A DNA stretch of 64,000 nucleotides from an uncultured Clostridia bacterium (GTDB lineage Bacteria > Bacillota > Clostridia > TANB77 > CAG-465), in the NCBI GenBank assembly GCA_949106495.1, contig CARYZD010000008.1:29434-93433 (forward strand), in the 5' to 3' direction. A program made the position numbers and the translations under genes. The notes beneath the pieces are model-generated. The model worked only from the letters and a program-made list of their open reading frames with translations, was not told the DNA's origin and did no database searches. Every line of letters begins with the position of its first letter. Within the stretch, counting starts at the first letter, position 1. Positions 43,687 to 53,189 of this stretch are shown one piece after another.

Positions 43687-45099
43687 ATGGAAGAGAATTT
43701 TATAAATATTTGGGAAAAGGCATTAGATATTTTAAAAGATGAAATTTCTCAAATTGCTTACAATACATATATTGAAGTAATGGTACCTAGATTAATAGAT
43801 AAAAATACAGTATGTTTTTTATCTCCATCTAGTTATTATATAGATATTTGTAAAAAAAGATATTTAGAATTAATACGTAATACTCTTAAATATTTAACTA
43901 GTGTTGATTATCAAATAACGTTTGAAGCTAAACCTACAATACCAGAAAATGAAGATACAGATTTAGAAGATGTTGAAATTATTAGAGGACAATATGGAGA
44001 TATTGAGACAGAAGACAGTGATGAAAAATTAAATCCAATTTTAGATAAAGAAAAAATAAGAGAAAGAGCTGGTCTTAATGGTAGATATACTTTTGATAAT
44101 TTTATAATTGGAAATAATAATAGATTTGCAAGAGCAACAGCATATTCTGTTTATGAGAATTTAGGATTAACTAATCCATTATATATTTATGGAGGGGTAG
44201 GTCTGGGGAAGACACATCTTATGCAAGCAATAGGTAATGCTGTAATCGACGAGGATCCCTCTAAAAAAGTTTTTTATTGCACAGGTGAATTATTTGTTAA
44301 TGAACTAATAAAAGTCATGTTAAATCCTAAAAATGCAGATTTAAATGATTCGTTTAAAAAGAAATTTAGAAATTCAGATTTATTACTTATAGATGATGTA
44401 CAAATTATTGCAGGAAAAGATAAATGTCAAGAAGAATTTTTTCATACATTTAATGCTTTATGTGAAAGTGGAAAACAAATTGTTTTAACATCTGAAAGAC
44501 CACCAAAAGAAATTAATGGTTTAGAAGATAGATTAAAAACAAGATTTTCAATGGGAGTTAGTGTAGATATTCAGACACCAGATTATGAAACAAGACTTGC
44601 TATTTTAAAGAAAAGAGCAGAAGAAGAACGTTATTTAATAGAAGATGATATATTAATTAAAGTTGCAACTAAAGTTAAATCTAATGTAAGAGAGCTTGAG
44701 GGAGTATTTAATAAATTAATGGCATATACAAAATTTACTAATAATCCTTTAACTGATCCAGTAGTAGACAATATAATTGAATCTATACTTGTAAAAAATA
44801 GTAATATTTTATCTAGTACACTTGTTATGCAAGTAGTCGCTAAATTTTTTAATTTAAAAGTATCAGATTTAACTAGTGATAAAAGATCTAATACAATTGC
44901 ATATCCACGCCAAATAGCGATGTATTTATGTAGAGAAGTTGCAGATATGTCATTTCCATCAATAGGTAAAGATTTTGGAGGAAGAGATCATTCAACTGTT
45001 TTACATGCATATTCAAAAATTAAGGATGAATATGATAATAATCCAGATACAAAAGATTTAATCGATGATATAAAAAAGACTTTAGAAAGAGAAGGGTAA
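43687..45099 (+). CDS. dnaA: Chromosomal replication initiator protein DnaA
   Basis: This 470-residue protein has all four DnaA domains: an N-terminal oligomerisation domain (NIWEKALDILKDEISQIAYN), a linker, an AAA+ domain with Walker A GGVGLGKTHLMQ (about 176-187) and Walker B LLLIDDVQ, and DNA-binding domain IV with GGRDHSTVLHAYSKI. It opens the adjacent origin. The start has AAAGGAGGGGG upstream. Confidence 0.98.
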   Translation: MEENFINIWEKALDILKDEISQIAYNTYIEVMVPRLIDKNTVCFLSPSSYYIDICKKRYLELIRNTLKYLTSVDYQITFEAKPTIPENEDTDLEDVEIIRGQYGDIETEDSDEKLNPILDKEKIRERAGLNGRYTFDNFIIGNNNRFARATAYSVYENLGLTNPLYIYGGVGLGKTHLMQAIGNAVIDEDPSKKVFYCTGELFVNELIKVMLNPKNADLNDSFKKKFRNSDLLLIDDVQIIAGKDKCQEEFFHTFNALCESGKQIVLTSERPPKEINGLEDRLKTRFSMGVSVDIQTPDYETRLAILKKRAEEERYLIEDDILIKVATKVKSNVRELEGVFNKLMAYTKFTNNPLTDPVVDNIIESILVKNSNILSSTLVMQVVAKFFNLKVSDLTSDKRSNTIAYPRQIAMYLCREVADMSFPSIGKDFGGRDHSTVLHAYSKIKDEYDNNPDTKDLIDDIKKTLEREG

Positions 45100-45116
45100 A
45101 AAATATATTTTTTCTA

Positions 45117-45145
45117 TTGATTTTTAAAGTTTAATTTATTATAAT
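45117..45145 (+). promoter_or_regulatory. Promoter of dnaN
   Basis: TTGATT (45117-45122) and TATAAT (45140-45145) are separated by 17 bases. The spacer shares TTTAATTTATTATAAT with the dnaA promoter. Confidence 0.75.
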
Positions 45146-45206
45146 TAAAAATACTAGTAAAAACGATTTAAATGTTGTTAATCTGATAAGAAAAGGAGAA
45201 AAATAA

Positions 45207-46325
45207 ATGAATATTAAATGTGATTTAAAAGAATTAATAAATGCTTTAAATATTGTATCAAAGACATCAAGTTCAAAAACAACTATGCCTATTTTAGAAG
45301 GGGTTTTATTTGAAGCATATCAAAACAAATTAAAATTAATAACTAATGATTTAGAAATTGGTTCAGAACATACTTTTTCTTGTGAAGTTATTAGAGAAGG
45401 AAAAACAGTTGTTGATTTAAGAATGTTAAATGAAATTGTTAGAAAAATAGAGGACGAGTTTGTAGAAATATCTGTAGATGAAAATTTATTTGTTTTAAAA
45501 TCTATAAATGGAATTTTTAAATTAGCTGTAATGAACCCAAATGAATATCCAAAATTACCAGTTTTTGATATTGAAAATAGTATTCAACTAGAGCAAAGAA
45601 TTTTTAAAGATATGATAAGAAGAACACTATTTTCTGTAAGTACAGATGAAAATAGACCAGTATATAATGGTGCACTTGTTAAAGTTGAAGATAATGTATT
45701 AACAATTGTAACAATAGATGGTTTTAGATTATCTTTAAAAAAACATTTAAGTGAAAAAGAAATAAATAATTTTAAAGCTATTATTCCAGGAAGAGTTTTA
45801 TCTGAATTATTAAAAATTTTAACTGATTTAGAAGGAGAACAAGTTAGAATTGGAATTAATAGAAATCAAGCTTTATTTGAAATTGGAAATAGTATAATAA
45901 TTAGTAGATTAATAGAAGGAGAATTCTTAAATTATCAAAGTATTATTCCAGAACATTATGAAACTAAAGTTAGAGTAAAAACTAAAAAGCTATTGGATTC
46001 ATTTGAAAGAGTTGCATTATTTGCAAAAGAGAATAAAGAAAAAGATAAGAAATCACCTGTAAAAATGAGACTTAATCTTGATGGAATAACTTTAAGTTGT
46101 GTAAGTGAAAATGGTGATGCTAAAGAAGATATTGCAGCTTTAGTAGAAGGAAAAGAAATTGAAATAGGATTTAATCCTAGATATGTAATTGATGCATTAA
46201 AAGTTATAGAAGATACAGAAATATGTGTAGAATTTACTACAAGTATATCTCCTGTTTTATTTAAACCTGTAGTTTCTAATGGATTTACATATGTAGTTTT
46301 ACCAATAAAAATAAAACAAGATTAA
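45207..46325 (+). CDS. dnaN: DNA polymerase III beta subunit (sliding clamp)
   Basis: This 372-residue protein has the three-domain clamp fold, recognisable from KTTMPILEGVLFEA near the start, the IIPGRVLSELLKIL segment and the C-terminal VLPIKIKQD. It tethers polymerases and repair enzymes to DNA. AAAAGGAG precedes the ATG. It is transcribed from its own promoter after dnaA and ends at a terminator before recF. Confidence 0.97.
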   Translation: MNIKCDLKELINALNIVSKTSSSKTTMPILEGVLFEAYQNKLKLITNDLEIGSEHTFSCEVIREGKTVVDLRMLNEIVRKIEDEFVEISVDENLFVLKSINGIFKLAVMNPNEYPKLPVFDIENSIQLEQRIFKDMIRRTLFSVSTDENRPVYNGALVKVEDNVLTIVTIDGFRLSLKKHLSEKEINNFKAIIPGRVLSELLKILTDLEGEQVRIGINRNQALFEIGNSIIISRLIEGEFLNYQSIIPEHYETKVRVKTKKLLDSFERVALFAKENKEKDKKSPVKMRLNLDGITLSCVSENGDAKEDIAALVEGKEIEIGFNPRYVIDALKVIEDTEICVEFTTSISPVLFKPVVSNGFTYVVLPIKIKQD

Positions 46326-46342
46326 TAGAAATAGTAAAATAA

Positions 46343-46371
46343 AAAGCATGAGTATCTATTATTCATGCTTT
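46343..46371 (+). terminator. Terminator between dnaN and recF
   Basis: AAAGCATGA (46343-46351) pairs with TCATGCTTT (46363-46371), then ATTTTTT. It abuts the recF ribosome site, so recF gets read-through at best. Confidence 0.75.
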
Positions 46372-46390
46372 ATTTTTTGAGAGGAAATAT

Positions 46391-47464
46391 ATGTATTTAG
46401 ATAGAATAAATTTAGAGAATTTTAGAAATTATGAAAAACAATATGTAGAACTAATAAATGGAATTAATCTTTTTTTGGGAGATAATGCACAAGGAAAAAC
46501 CAATATAGTAGAAGCAATATATATTTGTGCTTTTGGAAAATCATATAGAACAATAAAAGATAATGAGTTAATTATGTTTGATAAAGAATATTGTAGAATT
46601 AATGCTTATTATAAAAAAAATGAAACAGAAGTTAGTACTGAGTTTTATATTGATAATTTAAATAGAAAACAATTAAAAAATAACGAGATTAAAATAAAAA
46701 AGATTGCAGACTATGTTGGAGAAATTCCTATTGTTATTTTTTCTCCAGAAAGTTTAGATATAGTAAAAGGTTCACCTGCAAAAAGAAGAAACTTTATAGA
46801 TATGATTTGTTGTCAAATATCAAAGTCATATATAATTTATCATCAAGAATATATGAAATGCTTGAAATTAAAAAATACAATGTTAAAGAAAGACTATGTA
46901 GATGATAATTATATAGAAGTTTTACATGAGAAAATGTGTAAATATATTAAATATATAGTATCAGTTAGAAAAAAAATAATAGATTTACTAAATCAGTATT
47001 CAGAAAATATTCAAAAAAATATTACAGGTGGGAAAGAAAATATTAATTTAGTTTATTGTACAGATTTTTTAGATATGGACGAGATACAAATAAAAAAATA
47101 TTTAGATGAACATTTATACATAGATAAATTACGTAATTCATCAATTAAAGGGATACAAAGAGATGATTTAGAAATTTATATTAATGAAAAAGAAGTATCA
47201 AAATTTGGTTCTCAAGGACAAAAGAGAACGGCATTACTTACTTTAAAATTAGCAAATTTTGAATTGTTAAAAAATGAAAAACAAGAAATACCAATTTTAC
47301 TTCTAGATGATATTATGTCAGAACTCGATAGTAAAAGAATAAATTATCTTTTAAAATATATAGAAAATTATCAGAGCATTATAACAACAACTGAAGATAC
47401 TTTTGTAAAAAATATATCTAATATTAAAATTTCTAAAGTTTTAAATGGAAAAATTGAAAACTAA
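46391..47464 (+). CDS. recF: DNA replication and repair protein RecF
   Basis: This 357-residue SMC-like ATPase has Walker A GDNAQGKTN (about 30-38), the signature SQGQKRTALL and Walker B PILLLDDIMSELD. It loads RecA at gaps with RecO and RecR. In many Bacillota a small S4-domain gene (yaaA) sits between dnaN and recF; here it is absent. GAGAGGAA lies before the ATG. Confidence 0.96.
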   Translation: MYLDRINLENFRNYEKQYVELINGINLFLGDNAQGKTNIVEAIYICAFGKSYRTIKDNELIMFDKEYCRINAYYKKNETEVSTEFYIDNLNRKQLKNNEIKIKKIADYVGEIPIVIFSPESLDIVKGSPAKRRNFIDMICCQISKSYIIYHQEYMKCLKLKNTMLKKDYVDDNYIEVLHEKMCKYIKYIVSVRKKIIDLLNQYSENIQKNITGGKENINLVYCTDFLDMDEIQIKKYLDEHLYIDKLRNSSIKGIQRDDLEIYINEKEVSKFGSQGQKRTALLTLKLANFELLKNEKQEIPILLLDDIMSELDSKRINYLLKYIENYQSIITTTEDTFVKNISNIKISKVLNGKIEN

Positions 47465-47516
47465 ATAAAATATATTTTATATCAAATAGAAAATATAAAA
47501 CTTTGTAAATCAAGAC

Positions 47517-47546
47517 TTGAAATTTGATATCAAAGTATGATATAAA
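47517..47546 (+). promoter_or_regulatory. Promoter of gyrB
   Basis: TTGAAA (47517-47522) and TATAAA (47541-47546) are separated by 18 bases. Confidence 0.55.
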
Positions 47547-47586
47547 TAAAAAGTATAAATGAATTTAAATGAAAAGAGGGAGAATA

Positions 47587-49503
47587 ATGGCAAAATACGA
47601 TGAGAATCAAATACAAGTACTAGAAGGCTTAGAAGCAGTAAGAAAAAGACCAGGTATGTACATTGGTAGTATTTCTTCAAGAGGTCTACATCATCTAGTA
47701 TATGAAATAGTAGATAATGCAGTTGATGAAGCTTTAGCTGGTTTTTGTACAGAAATAAATGTTGAAATTTTACCAGATAATATAATTAGTGTTCAAGATA
47801 ATGGTAGGGGTATTCCAGTTGGTAAACATCCTAAAATGGGTATTTCTACACTTGAAGTTGTATTTACAGTATTACATGCTGGAGGAAAATTTGGCGGTGG
47901 CGGATACAAAGTATCTGGAGGTCTACACGGTGTTGGTGCATCAGTAGTTAACGCTTTATCTGAAAGTGTATATGTTGAAGCTTGTGATGGTGATGGTGTA
48001 TATGCAGCATCATTTGCAAGAGGAAAAACAATTGAAGCAACACATAAAATAGCAGACGGAAAAAAATCTGGAACTAAAGTTGTATTTAAGCCTGATGCTC
48101 AGATATTTGAAACTACTATTTTTGAAACAGATATATTAGTTCAAAGATTAAGAGAAATGGCTTTTTTAAATAAAGGATTAAAAATTACTTTATGGGATAA
48201 AAGGGAAGAAGGAACTGAACAAATGGTATTCCACTATGAAGGTGGTATTAAATCATTTGTAGATTTCTTAAATAAAGGAAAAGATACAATCGGTTCAGAT
48301 GTTATATATTTTGAAGGAGAAGATAACAACGTACAAGTTGAAGTAGCTCTTCAATATACAACTGCATATTCTGAGAATATTTTATCTTTTGTAAATAATA
48401 TTCCAACTCCAGAAGGTGGAACACATGTTGATGGGTTTAAAAGAGGATTAACTAAAGCTTTTAATGATTATGGTAGAAGATTTAATATACTTAAAGAAAA
48501 AGATTCTAATTTAGCAGGAGAAGATATACGTGAAGGTGTATCAGCAATAGTAAGTGTTAGAGTTTTAGAGCCACAATTTGAAGGACAAACTAAAACAAAA
48601 CTTGGAAACAGTGAAGTAACAGGTGTTGTAAATAGTATTATGCTAAATAAAATGGGACAATACTTAGAAGAAACACCAAATGTTGCAAAAGTAATAGTTG
48701 AAAAAACTTTAAGTGCACAAAGAGCAAGAGAAGCTGCAAGAAAAGCAAGAGATATGGCAAGAAGAAAGACTCCACTTGAGTCATCTACACTTCCAGGAAA
48801 ACTTGCAGATTGTTCAGAAAAAGATGCAACTAAATGTGAAATATACATAGTCGAAGGAGATTCTGCTGGAGGTAGTGCAAAACAAGGTAGAGACAGAAGA
48901 TTCCAAGCAATACTTCCACTTTGGGGTAAAATGTTAAATGTTGAAAAAGCTAGAGCAGATAAAATATATAATAATGAAAAATTATCTCCAGTTATTATTG
49001 CACTAGGAGCAGGAATAGGTAATGACTTTAATTTAGAAAAATTAAGATATCATAAAATAATACTTATGGCCGATGCCGATGTAGATGGTGCTCACATTAG
49101 AACATTATTATTAACATTCTTCTTTAGACATATGAGACCACTTGTTGAAAATGGAAATATTTATATAGCACAACCACCACTATTTAAACTTTCTAAAAAG
49201 GGAATAGATGATATATATTGCTATAATGAAGCAGATTTAGAAGTTAAGCTTAAAGAATTAGAAGAAAAAGGAATTGCAAGAGATAGTTTAAGTATGCAAA
49301 GATATAAAGGTCTTGGTGAAATGGACTCAGAACAATTATGGGAAACAACAATGAATCCAGAAACAAGAACTTTAGTACAAGTTCACCTAGAAGATGCTAT
49401 AAAAGCAGACCAAATTTTCTCAGTACTTATGGGAGAAAATGTTGAACCAAGAAGAGAATTCATTGAGCAAAATGCTAAATATGTAACTAATCTTGATGTG
49501 TAA
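47587..49503 (+). CDS. gyrB: DNA gyrase subunit B
   Basis: This 638-residue protein has the GHKL ATPase domain (VRKRPGMYIGS, DNGRGIPVG, GLHGVGASVVNALS), the transducer region and the Toprim domain (EGDSAGGSAKQGRDR, DADVDGAHIRTLL). It ends with the type IIA C-terminal domain (EQNAKYVTNLDV). It supplies ATP-driven negative supercoiling with GyrA, which is not adjacent as it is in many relatives. I use the ATG at 47587 with GAGGGAG upstream; the ATG 18 bases earlier lies before the site. Confidence 0.98.
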   Translation: MAKYDENQIQVLEGLEAVRKRPGMYIGSISSRGLHHLVYEIVDNAVDEALAGFCTEINVEILPDNIISVQDNGRGIPVGKHPKMGISTLEVVFTVLHAGGKFGGGGYKVSGGLHGVGASVVNALSESVYVEACDGDGVYAASFARGKTIEATHKIADGKKSGTKVVFKPDAQIFETTIFETDILVQRLREMAFLNKGLKITLWDKREEGTEQMVFHYEGGIKSFVDFLNKGKDTIGSDVIYFEGEDNNVQVEVALQYTTAYSENILSFVNNIPTPEGGTHVDGFKRGLTKAFNDYGRRFNILKEKDSNLAGEDIREGVSAIVSVRVLEPQFEGQTKTKLGNSEVTGVVNSIMLNKMGQYLEETPNVAKVIVEKTLSAQRAREAARKARDMARRKTPLESSTLPGKLADCSEKDATKCEIYIVEGDSAGGSAKQGRDRRFQAILPLWGKMLNVEKARADKIYNNEKLSPVIIALGAGIGNDFNLEKLRYHKIILMADADVDGAHIRTLLLTFFFRHMRPLVENGNIYIAQPPLFKLSKKGIDDIYCYNEADLEVKLKELEEKGIARDSLSMQRYKGLGEMDSEQLWETTMNPETRTLVQVHLEDAIKADQIFSVLMGENVEPRREFIEQNAKYVTNLDV

Positions 49504-49510
49504 GAGATTT

Positions 49511-49540
49511 ATAGCACAACTAATTTTTTAGTTGTGCTAT
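49511..49540 (+). terminator. Terminator of gyrB
   Basis: The perfect stem is ATAGCACAACTAA (49511-49523) with TTAGTTGTGCTAT (49528-49540), then TTTTTT. Confidence 0.88.
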
Positions 49541-49577
49541 TTTTTAGGAAAAAACATATTTGAAATGAGGTGTAGTA

Positions 49578-51392
49578 ATGAACGTAGCAATATCAATTAT
49601 AAAAATGATAGGTGGGCTTGTATTATTAATATATGGAATGAATTTACTTAGTGTAAATTTAAAGAAGCTTGCCGGAGAAAAATTTGAAAAAATACTAAGA
49701 AAAGCAACAGATAATGTATTTAAAGGATTACTTACAGGAATTTTAATTACTGTAGCAATTCAAAGCTCAGCAGCAACAACTGTTATGGTAGTTGGATTTG
49801 TTAATGCTGGAATATTAAAATTAAAGAATTCAATTCCAATTATTATGGGTGCAAATATTGGAACAACAATAACTGCTCAAATATTAAGACTTGCAAGTAT
49901 TAATGAAAATAGTATATTATCCTTAATCAGCCCATCAACATTAGCTCCAATACTTTTACTTATTGGATTACTATTAATAGAGTTAAAGAAGAAGCAGAAA
50001 ACAAAAGATTTTGGACAATTATTAATTGGAATGGGATTATTGTTTACAGGCCTTATGACAATGATAGACATGGCAAGTGGATTTAGTGATTTACCAATTC
50101 TTACAACAATGCTTACTAAATTATCTAATCCAATACTTGGTGTAATAGTAGGTGCATTAATAACTGTAATAGTTCAAAGCTCAGCAGCTGCTGTTGGAAT
50201 ATTGCAAGCAATATCTACAACAGGCTTTATTACTTATTCAAGTACTATACCAGTTATATTAGGACAAAATATTGGGACATGCCTAACTTCAGTTTTATCT
50301 AGTATAGGTGCCTCTAAAAATGCTAAAAGAACAGCAATGGTACATTTGTATTTTAATTTAATTGGTACAATTATATTTTTAATTGGAATATATGCATATC
50401 AAGGCTTAATTGGCTTTTCATTTTGGAATAGTCCTGTAGACATGGGAGGAATAGCTAATTTTCATTTAATATTTAATATAGTTTCTACATTACTTTTATT
50501 ACCATGTACTGGATTATTAGAAAAATTAACTATTTTAACTATAAAAGATAAAAAGGATAATTTAGAAGATGATGAGGATGTTAATCAATATTTAGCAATT
50601 CTAAATTCACTAGACCAAAGAATAACTGGAATTCCAAGTGTTGCAATATCAAATAGTTTAAATGTTATTGCAAATATGGGAGAACTGTCCGAAATAAATT
50701 TAAGAAAAGCAACTAAATTACTAGATAAATTTGACCAAAAGAAATTAGAACATATTCATGAAAGAGAAGATGCCATAGATAAAATGGATATTTCTGTTGC
50801 AAATTACTTAGTAAATATTGGCAATTTAGATTTATCTGAGCAAGAAAATAGAAATATAACAGCATTACTAAAAATAGAGGCTGAATATGAGAAGATAGGG
50901 GATTATACGTATAAACTTGCAAAATCTGTCGAAAGTATGAAAGAGAAAGAATTACAATTTTCTAATATAGCAGACAAAGAAATAAAAGTAATGTATAATA
51001 TTGTTGAAGATGCGTTGGTTAAGACACTAGATATATTAAAAAATGAAGAAATTGATTCTATTGTAGATATTGAAGCAATAAGAGAAGTTTCAGATGTATA
51101 CAGAGAAAAATATAAAACAGAACATATTGAAAGATTAAAAAATGGTGAATGCTCAGTAGAAAATGGTATTGCATTTATTGAAATTCTGGCAACTTATGAG
51201 AAGATAATTGCACACTGTATTAATATCTCAGTAGCATGTTTAAATTTCTTTAAAGATGATGAATATATGACTAAACATCAATATTTAGATTTATTATATT
51301 TAAATGGTAAAATTGAATTAATGTCTAAAAAAGAAGAATATAGTGATAAATATAAATTACTTGAAAAAGATAATAAGTTTAAAATAAATTAG
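49578..51392 (+). CDS. Na/Pi cotransporter family protein with PhoU-like domain
   Basis: This 604-residue protein has an N-terminal membrane half with two Na/Pi cotransporter repeats, each with QSSAATTVM or QSSAAAVGI (near residues 60 and 195) and MGANIGTT or LGQNIGTC. The cytoplasmic C-terminal half is a PhoU-like helical domain (from about 345). It resembles YjbB/NptA-type proteins, which move phosphate with sodium. It is monocistronic with a GAGGTG site. Confidence 0.92.
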   Translation: MNVAISIIKMIGGLVLLIYGMNLLSVNLKKLAGEKFEKILRKATDNVFKGLLTGILITVAIQSSAATTVMVVGFVNAGILKLKNSIPIIMGANIGTTITAQILRLASINENSILSLISPSTLAPILLLIGLLLIELKKKQKTKDFGQLLIGMGLLFTGLMTMIDMASGFSDLPILTTMLTKLSNPILGVIVGALITVIVQSSAAAVGILQAISTTGFITYSSTIPVILGQNIGTCLTSVLSSIGASKNAKRTAMVHLYFNLIGTIIFLIGIYAYQGLIGFSFWNSPVDMGGIANFHLIFNIVSTLLLLPCTGLLEKLTILTIKDKKDNLEDDEDVNQYLAILNSLDQRITGIPSVAISNSLNVIANMGELSEINLRKATKLLDKFDQKKLEHIHEREDAIDKMDISVANYLVNIGNLDLSEQENRNITALLKIEAEYEKIGDYTYKLAKSVESMKEKELQFSNIADKEIKVMYNIVEDALVKTLDILKNEEIDSIVDIEAIREVSDVYREKYKTEHIERLKNGECSVENGIAFIEILATYEKIIAHCINISVACLNFFKDDEYMTKHQYLDLLYLNGKIELMSKKEEYSDKYKLLEKDNKFKIN

Positions 51393-51420
51393 AAAAAAGT
51401 ACTCGAAAGAGTACTTTTTT
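51393..51420 (+). terminator. Bidirectional terminator
   Basis: AAAAAAGTACTC (51393-51404) and GAGTACTTTTTT (51409-51420) form a perfect stem capped by a GAAA tetraloop. Convergent genes share it. Confidence 0.9.
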
Positions 51421-51612
51421 CTATAAATCAAATTCTGGTGGACAATTTTTATTTATCCATTTTTTTAGTTCGTATTTAGCTCCTAATTTTGTAAGACAAC
51501 CTATTGTTACATTTTCCCATCCTTCCCAATTATGGTCTACTAGAAAATGAGACCAAGTTCCATATACTTGTCCATACCAAAGACCACTTTTTTGTATAAT
51601 TCTTCCTTTCAT
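51421..51612 (-). CDS. Small hypothetical protein (Trp-rich)
   Basis: This 63-residue protein has a GLWYGQVYGTWSHFLVDHNW segment with six Trp in total and basic patches. It has no membrane segment. AAAGGGATG precedes the ATG. The regular composition, ribosome site and shared terminator support a real gene. The family is not recognised. Confidence 0.6.
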   Translation of the reverse strand: MKGRIIQKSGLWYGQVYGTWSHFLVDHNWEGWENVTIGCLTKLGAKYELKKWINKNCPPEFDL

Positions 51613-51806
51613 ATTATCATCCCTTTCAAAATTAATTGTTAAGTATTATTTTTTATAAGTTTTATTAGTATAACATAGTCTACTTTAGTTTACAATATAT
51701 AAATCTTAATTATATCATTGTAATGTTACATAAAATATGGTATAATCTAACGCAGAGTAAACATAATATTAAAATTTAATTAATTTTTAAGAAAGGAGAA
51801 AAGTGT

Positions 51807-51899
51807 ATGAATAAAAATCCATCAAAAAAGAAGAGTGTAGATGAAGTATCATTTTATAATTCTAAAAAAGTACAGAGAATGGAAATTGGAATAATATAA
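51807..51899 (+). CDS. Small hypothetical basic peptide (30 residues)
   Basis: A frame from the ATG at 51807 to TAA at 51897-51899, with GAAAGGAG upstream, encodes MNKNPSKKKSVDEVSFYN and 12 further residues. It is hydrophilic. It lies 14 bases before the SGNH-like gene's true ribosome site and probably shares its transcript. A real product is plausible but unproven. Confidence 0.4.
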   Translation: MNKNPSKKKSVDEVSFYNSKKVQRMEIGII

Positions 51900-51977
51900 A
51901 AAAGGGGGAAAATATGAAAGAAATTCAAAAAGACTTAAAAGAGACAGATAAATTATTTTTAAAAACAATAAAAAATA

Positions 51978-52991
51978 ATGTTCGGAAATTTAAACAAAGT
52001 AATAATTACATGTGTTGGTAATTCAATTTCTTCAGGTTTTTCACTTGTATATAATACAAAACCATTTTTAGAAAGAAATATATGGCTAAAAGAATTATTT
52101 AAAAAAGAAAATATAGAGATTAACACATATTCTTTTGCAAGACCTCAAGATAATAATGATGAACATATTTATAGAACTTTAGTTAAAAATATGAAATTGA
52201 CAGATATAAATAAAAAGGTTCGTGTAGATTTTAGTAATTCTAAAAGAGCAATGAGTTTTTATCATATTAATAAAGATGATTTGGAAAAATATTATCCTAT
52301 TAATTTAAAAAATGATATTGGGTTAAAAGATATTGTTGAAATAAAAGAAAAAGGTACAGCAAATATAATTATATATAATGGACTTACAGGCTCTTTTTTA
52401 GATGTTTTAACACATAGAGGTAATTTACTTCATGCTTTTAAAGCTTTTGATAGGGATTTAGATAATTTTAAAGCTTTTTTAAAGTATGTATATCTTGTTA
52501 ATCCAAGTACTCAAATATATGTATGTGGTGTTCCAGATATTTTAGGTATTGGTCTATTTAGAAAAATAAATAAAAAAGCAAAAAAAGAATGTTTTAATTA
52601 TCCTAATGTAACATATGTAGATAGTGTTAAAACGAAATTTATTTATTCAAAAAATGGAAAGAAATATATAGATATACATTATGACGATGATGAATATTTA
52701 GAAATGAATAACAATGTATTTAAATCAATTAGTATTAACTATAGTAAAAACAGATTATTTACTGAATTTGATAATGTACTTCATAAATATCAAGATAATC
52801 CTAATGCAAATTTAGATGATTTATTTATTGCATTACATGAATTAACTTTTATTTATAAAGATTTATTTGATTTAAAAGTATATAAAGAATTAGTTAAATT
52901 CTATAAGCTAAGATATCCATTTGATTATTACTATACACCAAAAAAAGAAGTAATTAATTTTCTAAAAATTAAAGAAAATTATTCAATATGA
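51978..52991 (+). CDS. SGNH-hydrolase-like protein, 5' end apparently frameshifted
   Basis: The 337-residue frame has GNSISSG near the start (block I Ser), YNGLTGS (block III) and DIHYDDDEYL (a block V-type D-x-H). This suggests an SGNH/GDSL esterase fold, though with weak similarity. The ATG at 51978 has no ribosome site. A frame from the ATG at 51914, with AAAGGGGGAAA upstream, encodes MKEIQKDLKETDKLFLKTIK and would continue directly into this protein if the A run at 51971-51975 were one base shorter. The intact protein would then start at 51914. Confidence 0.6.
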   Translation: MFGNLNKVIITCVGNSISSGFSLVYNTKPFLERNIWLKELFKKENIEINTYSFARPQDNNDEHIYRTLVKNMKLTDINKKVRVDFSNSKRAMSFYHINKDDLEKYYPINLKNDIGLKDIVEIKEKGTANIIIYNGLTGSFLDVLTHRGNLLHAFKAFDRDLDNFKAFLKYVYLVNPSTQIYVCGVPDILGIGLFRKINKKAKKECFNYPNVTYVDSVKTKFIYSKNGKKYIDIHYDDDEYLEMNNNVFKSISINYSKNRLFTEFDNVLHKYQDNPNANLDDLFIALHELTFIYKDLFDLKVYKELVKFYKLRYPFDYYYTPKKEVINFLKIKENYSI

Positions 52992-53002
52992 TAACATAAT
53001 AC

Positions 53003-53030
53003 TTGACAAATTGCATAATTGTGGTATAAT
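53003..53030 (+). promoter_or_regulatory. Promoter of infC-rpmI-rplT
   Basis: Consensus TTGACA (53003-53008) and TATAAT (53025-53030) with a 16-base spacer. Confidence 0.85.
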
Positions 53031-53189
53031 TAAACTCGTAAAGTAGAGGAAATCTTCTCACCTTACGAGTTTTGTCTTGTTAAGGTAATCAAAAAAACAT
53101 ATATAAAATATTATAGTATGTTATAATTTGAGTTGAGAAGGTTGCTTTACGGCAATCTTTTTTATATATTTTTTGTGGAGGTGTTTCTT
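53031..53189 (+). promoter_or_regulatory. Structured leader of the infC operon (L20-leader type)
   Basis: The leader holds a hairpin with arms ACTCGTAA (53034-53041) and TTACGAGT (53063-53070) followed by TTTTGTCTT. Just before infC a second stem, AAGGTTGC (53138-53145) with GCAATCTT (53152-53159), is followed by a T run. This is the layout of Bacillota infC leaders, where L20 binding promotes termination. Confidence 0.7.
53138..53164 (+). terminator. Attenuator terminator in the infC leader
   Basis: An 8-bp stem (one G-T pair) with loop TTTACG is followed by six T residues, 26 bases before the infC start codon. Confidence 0.75.
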
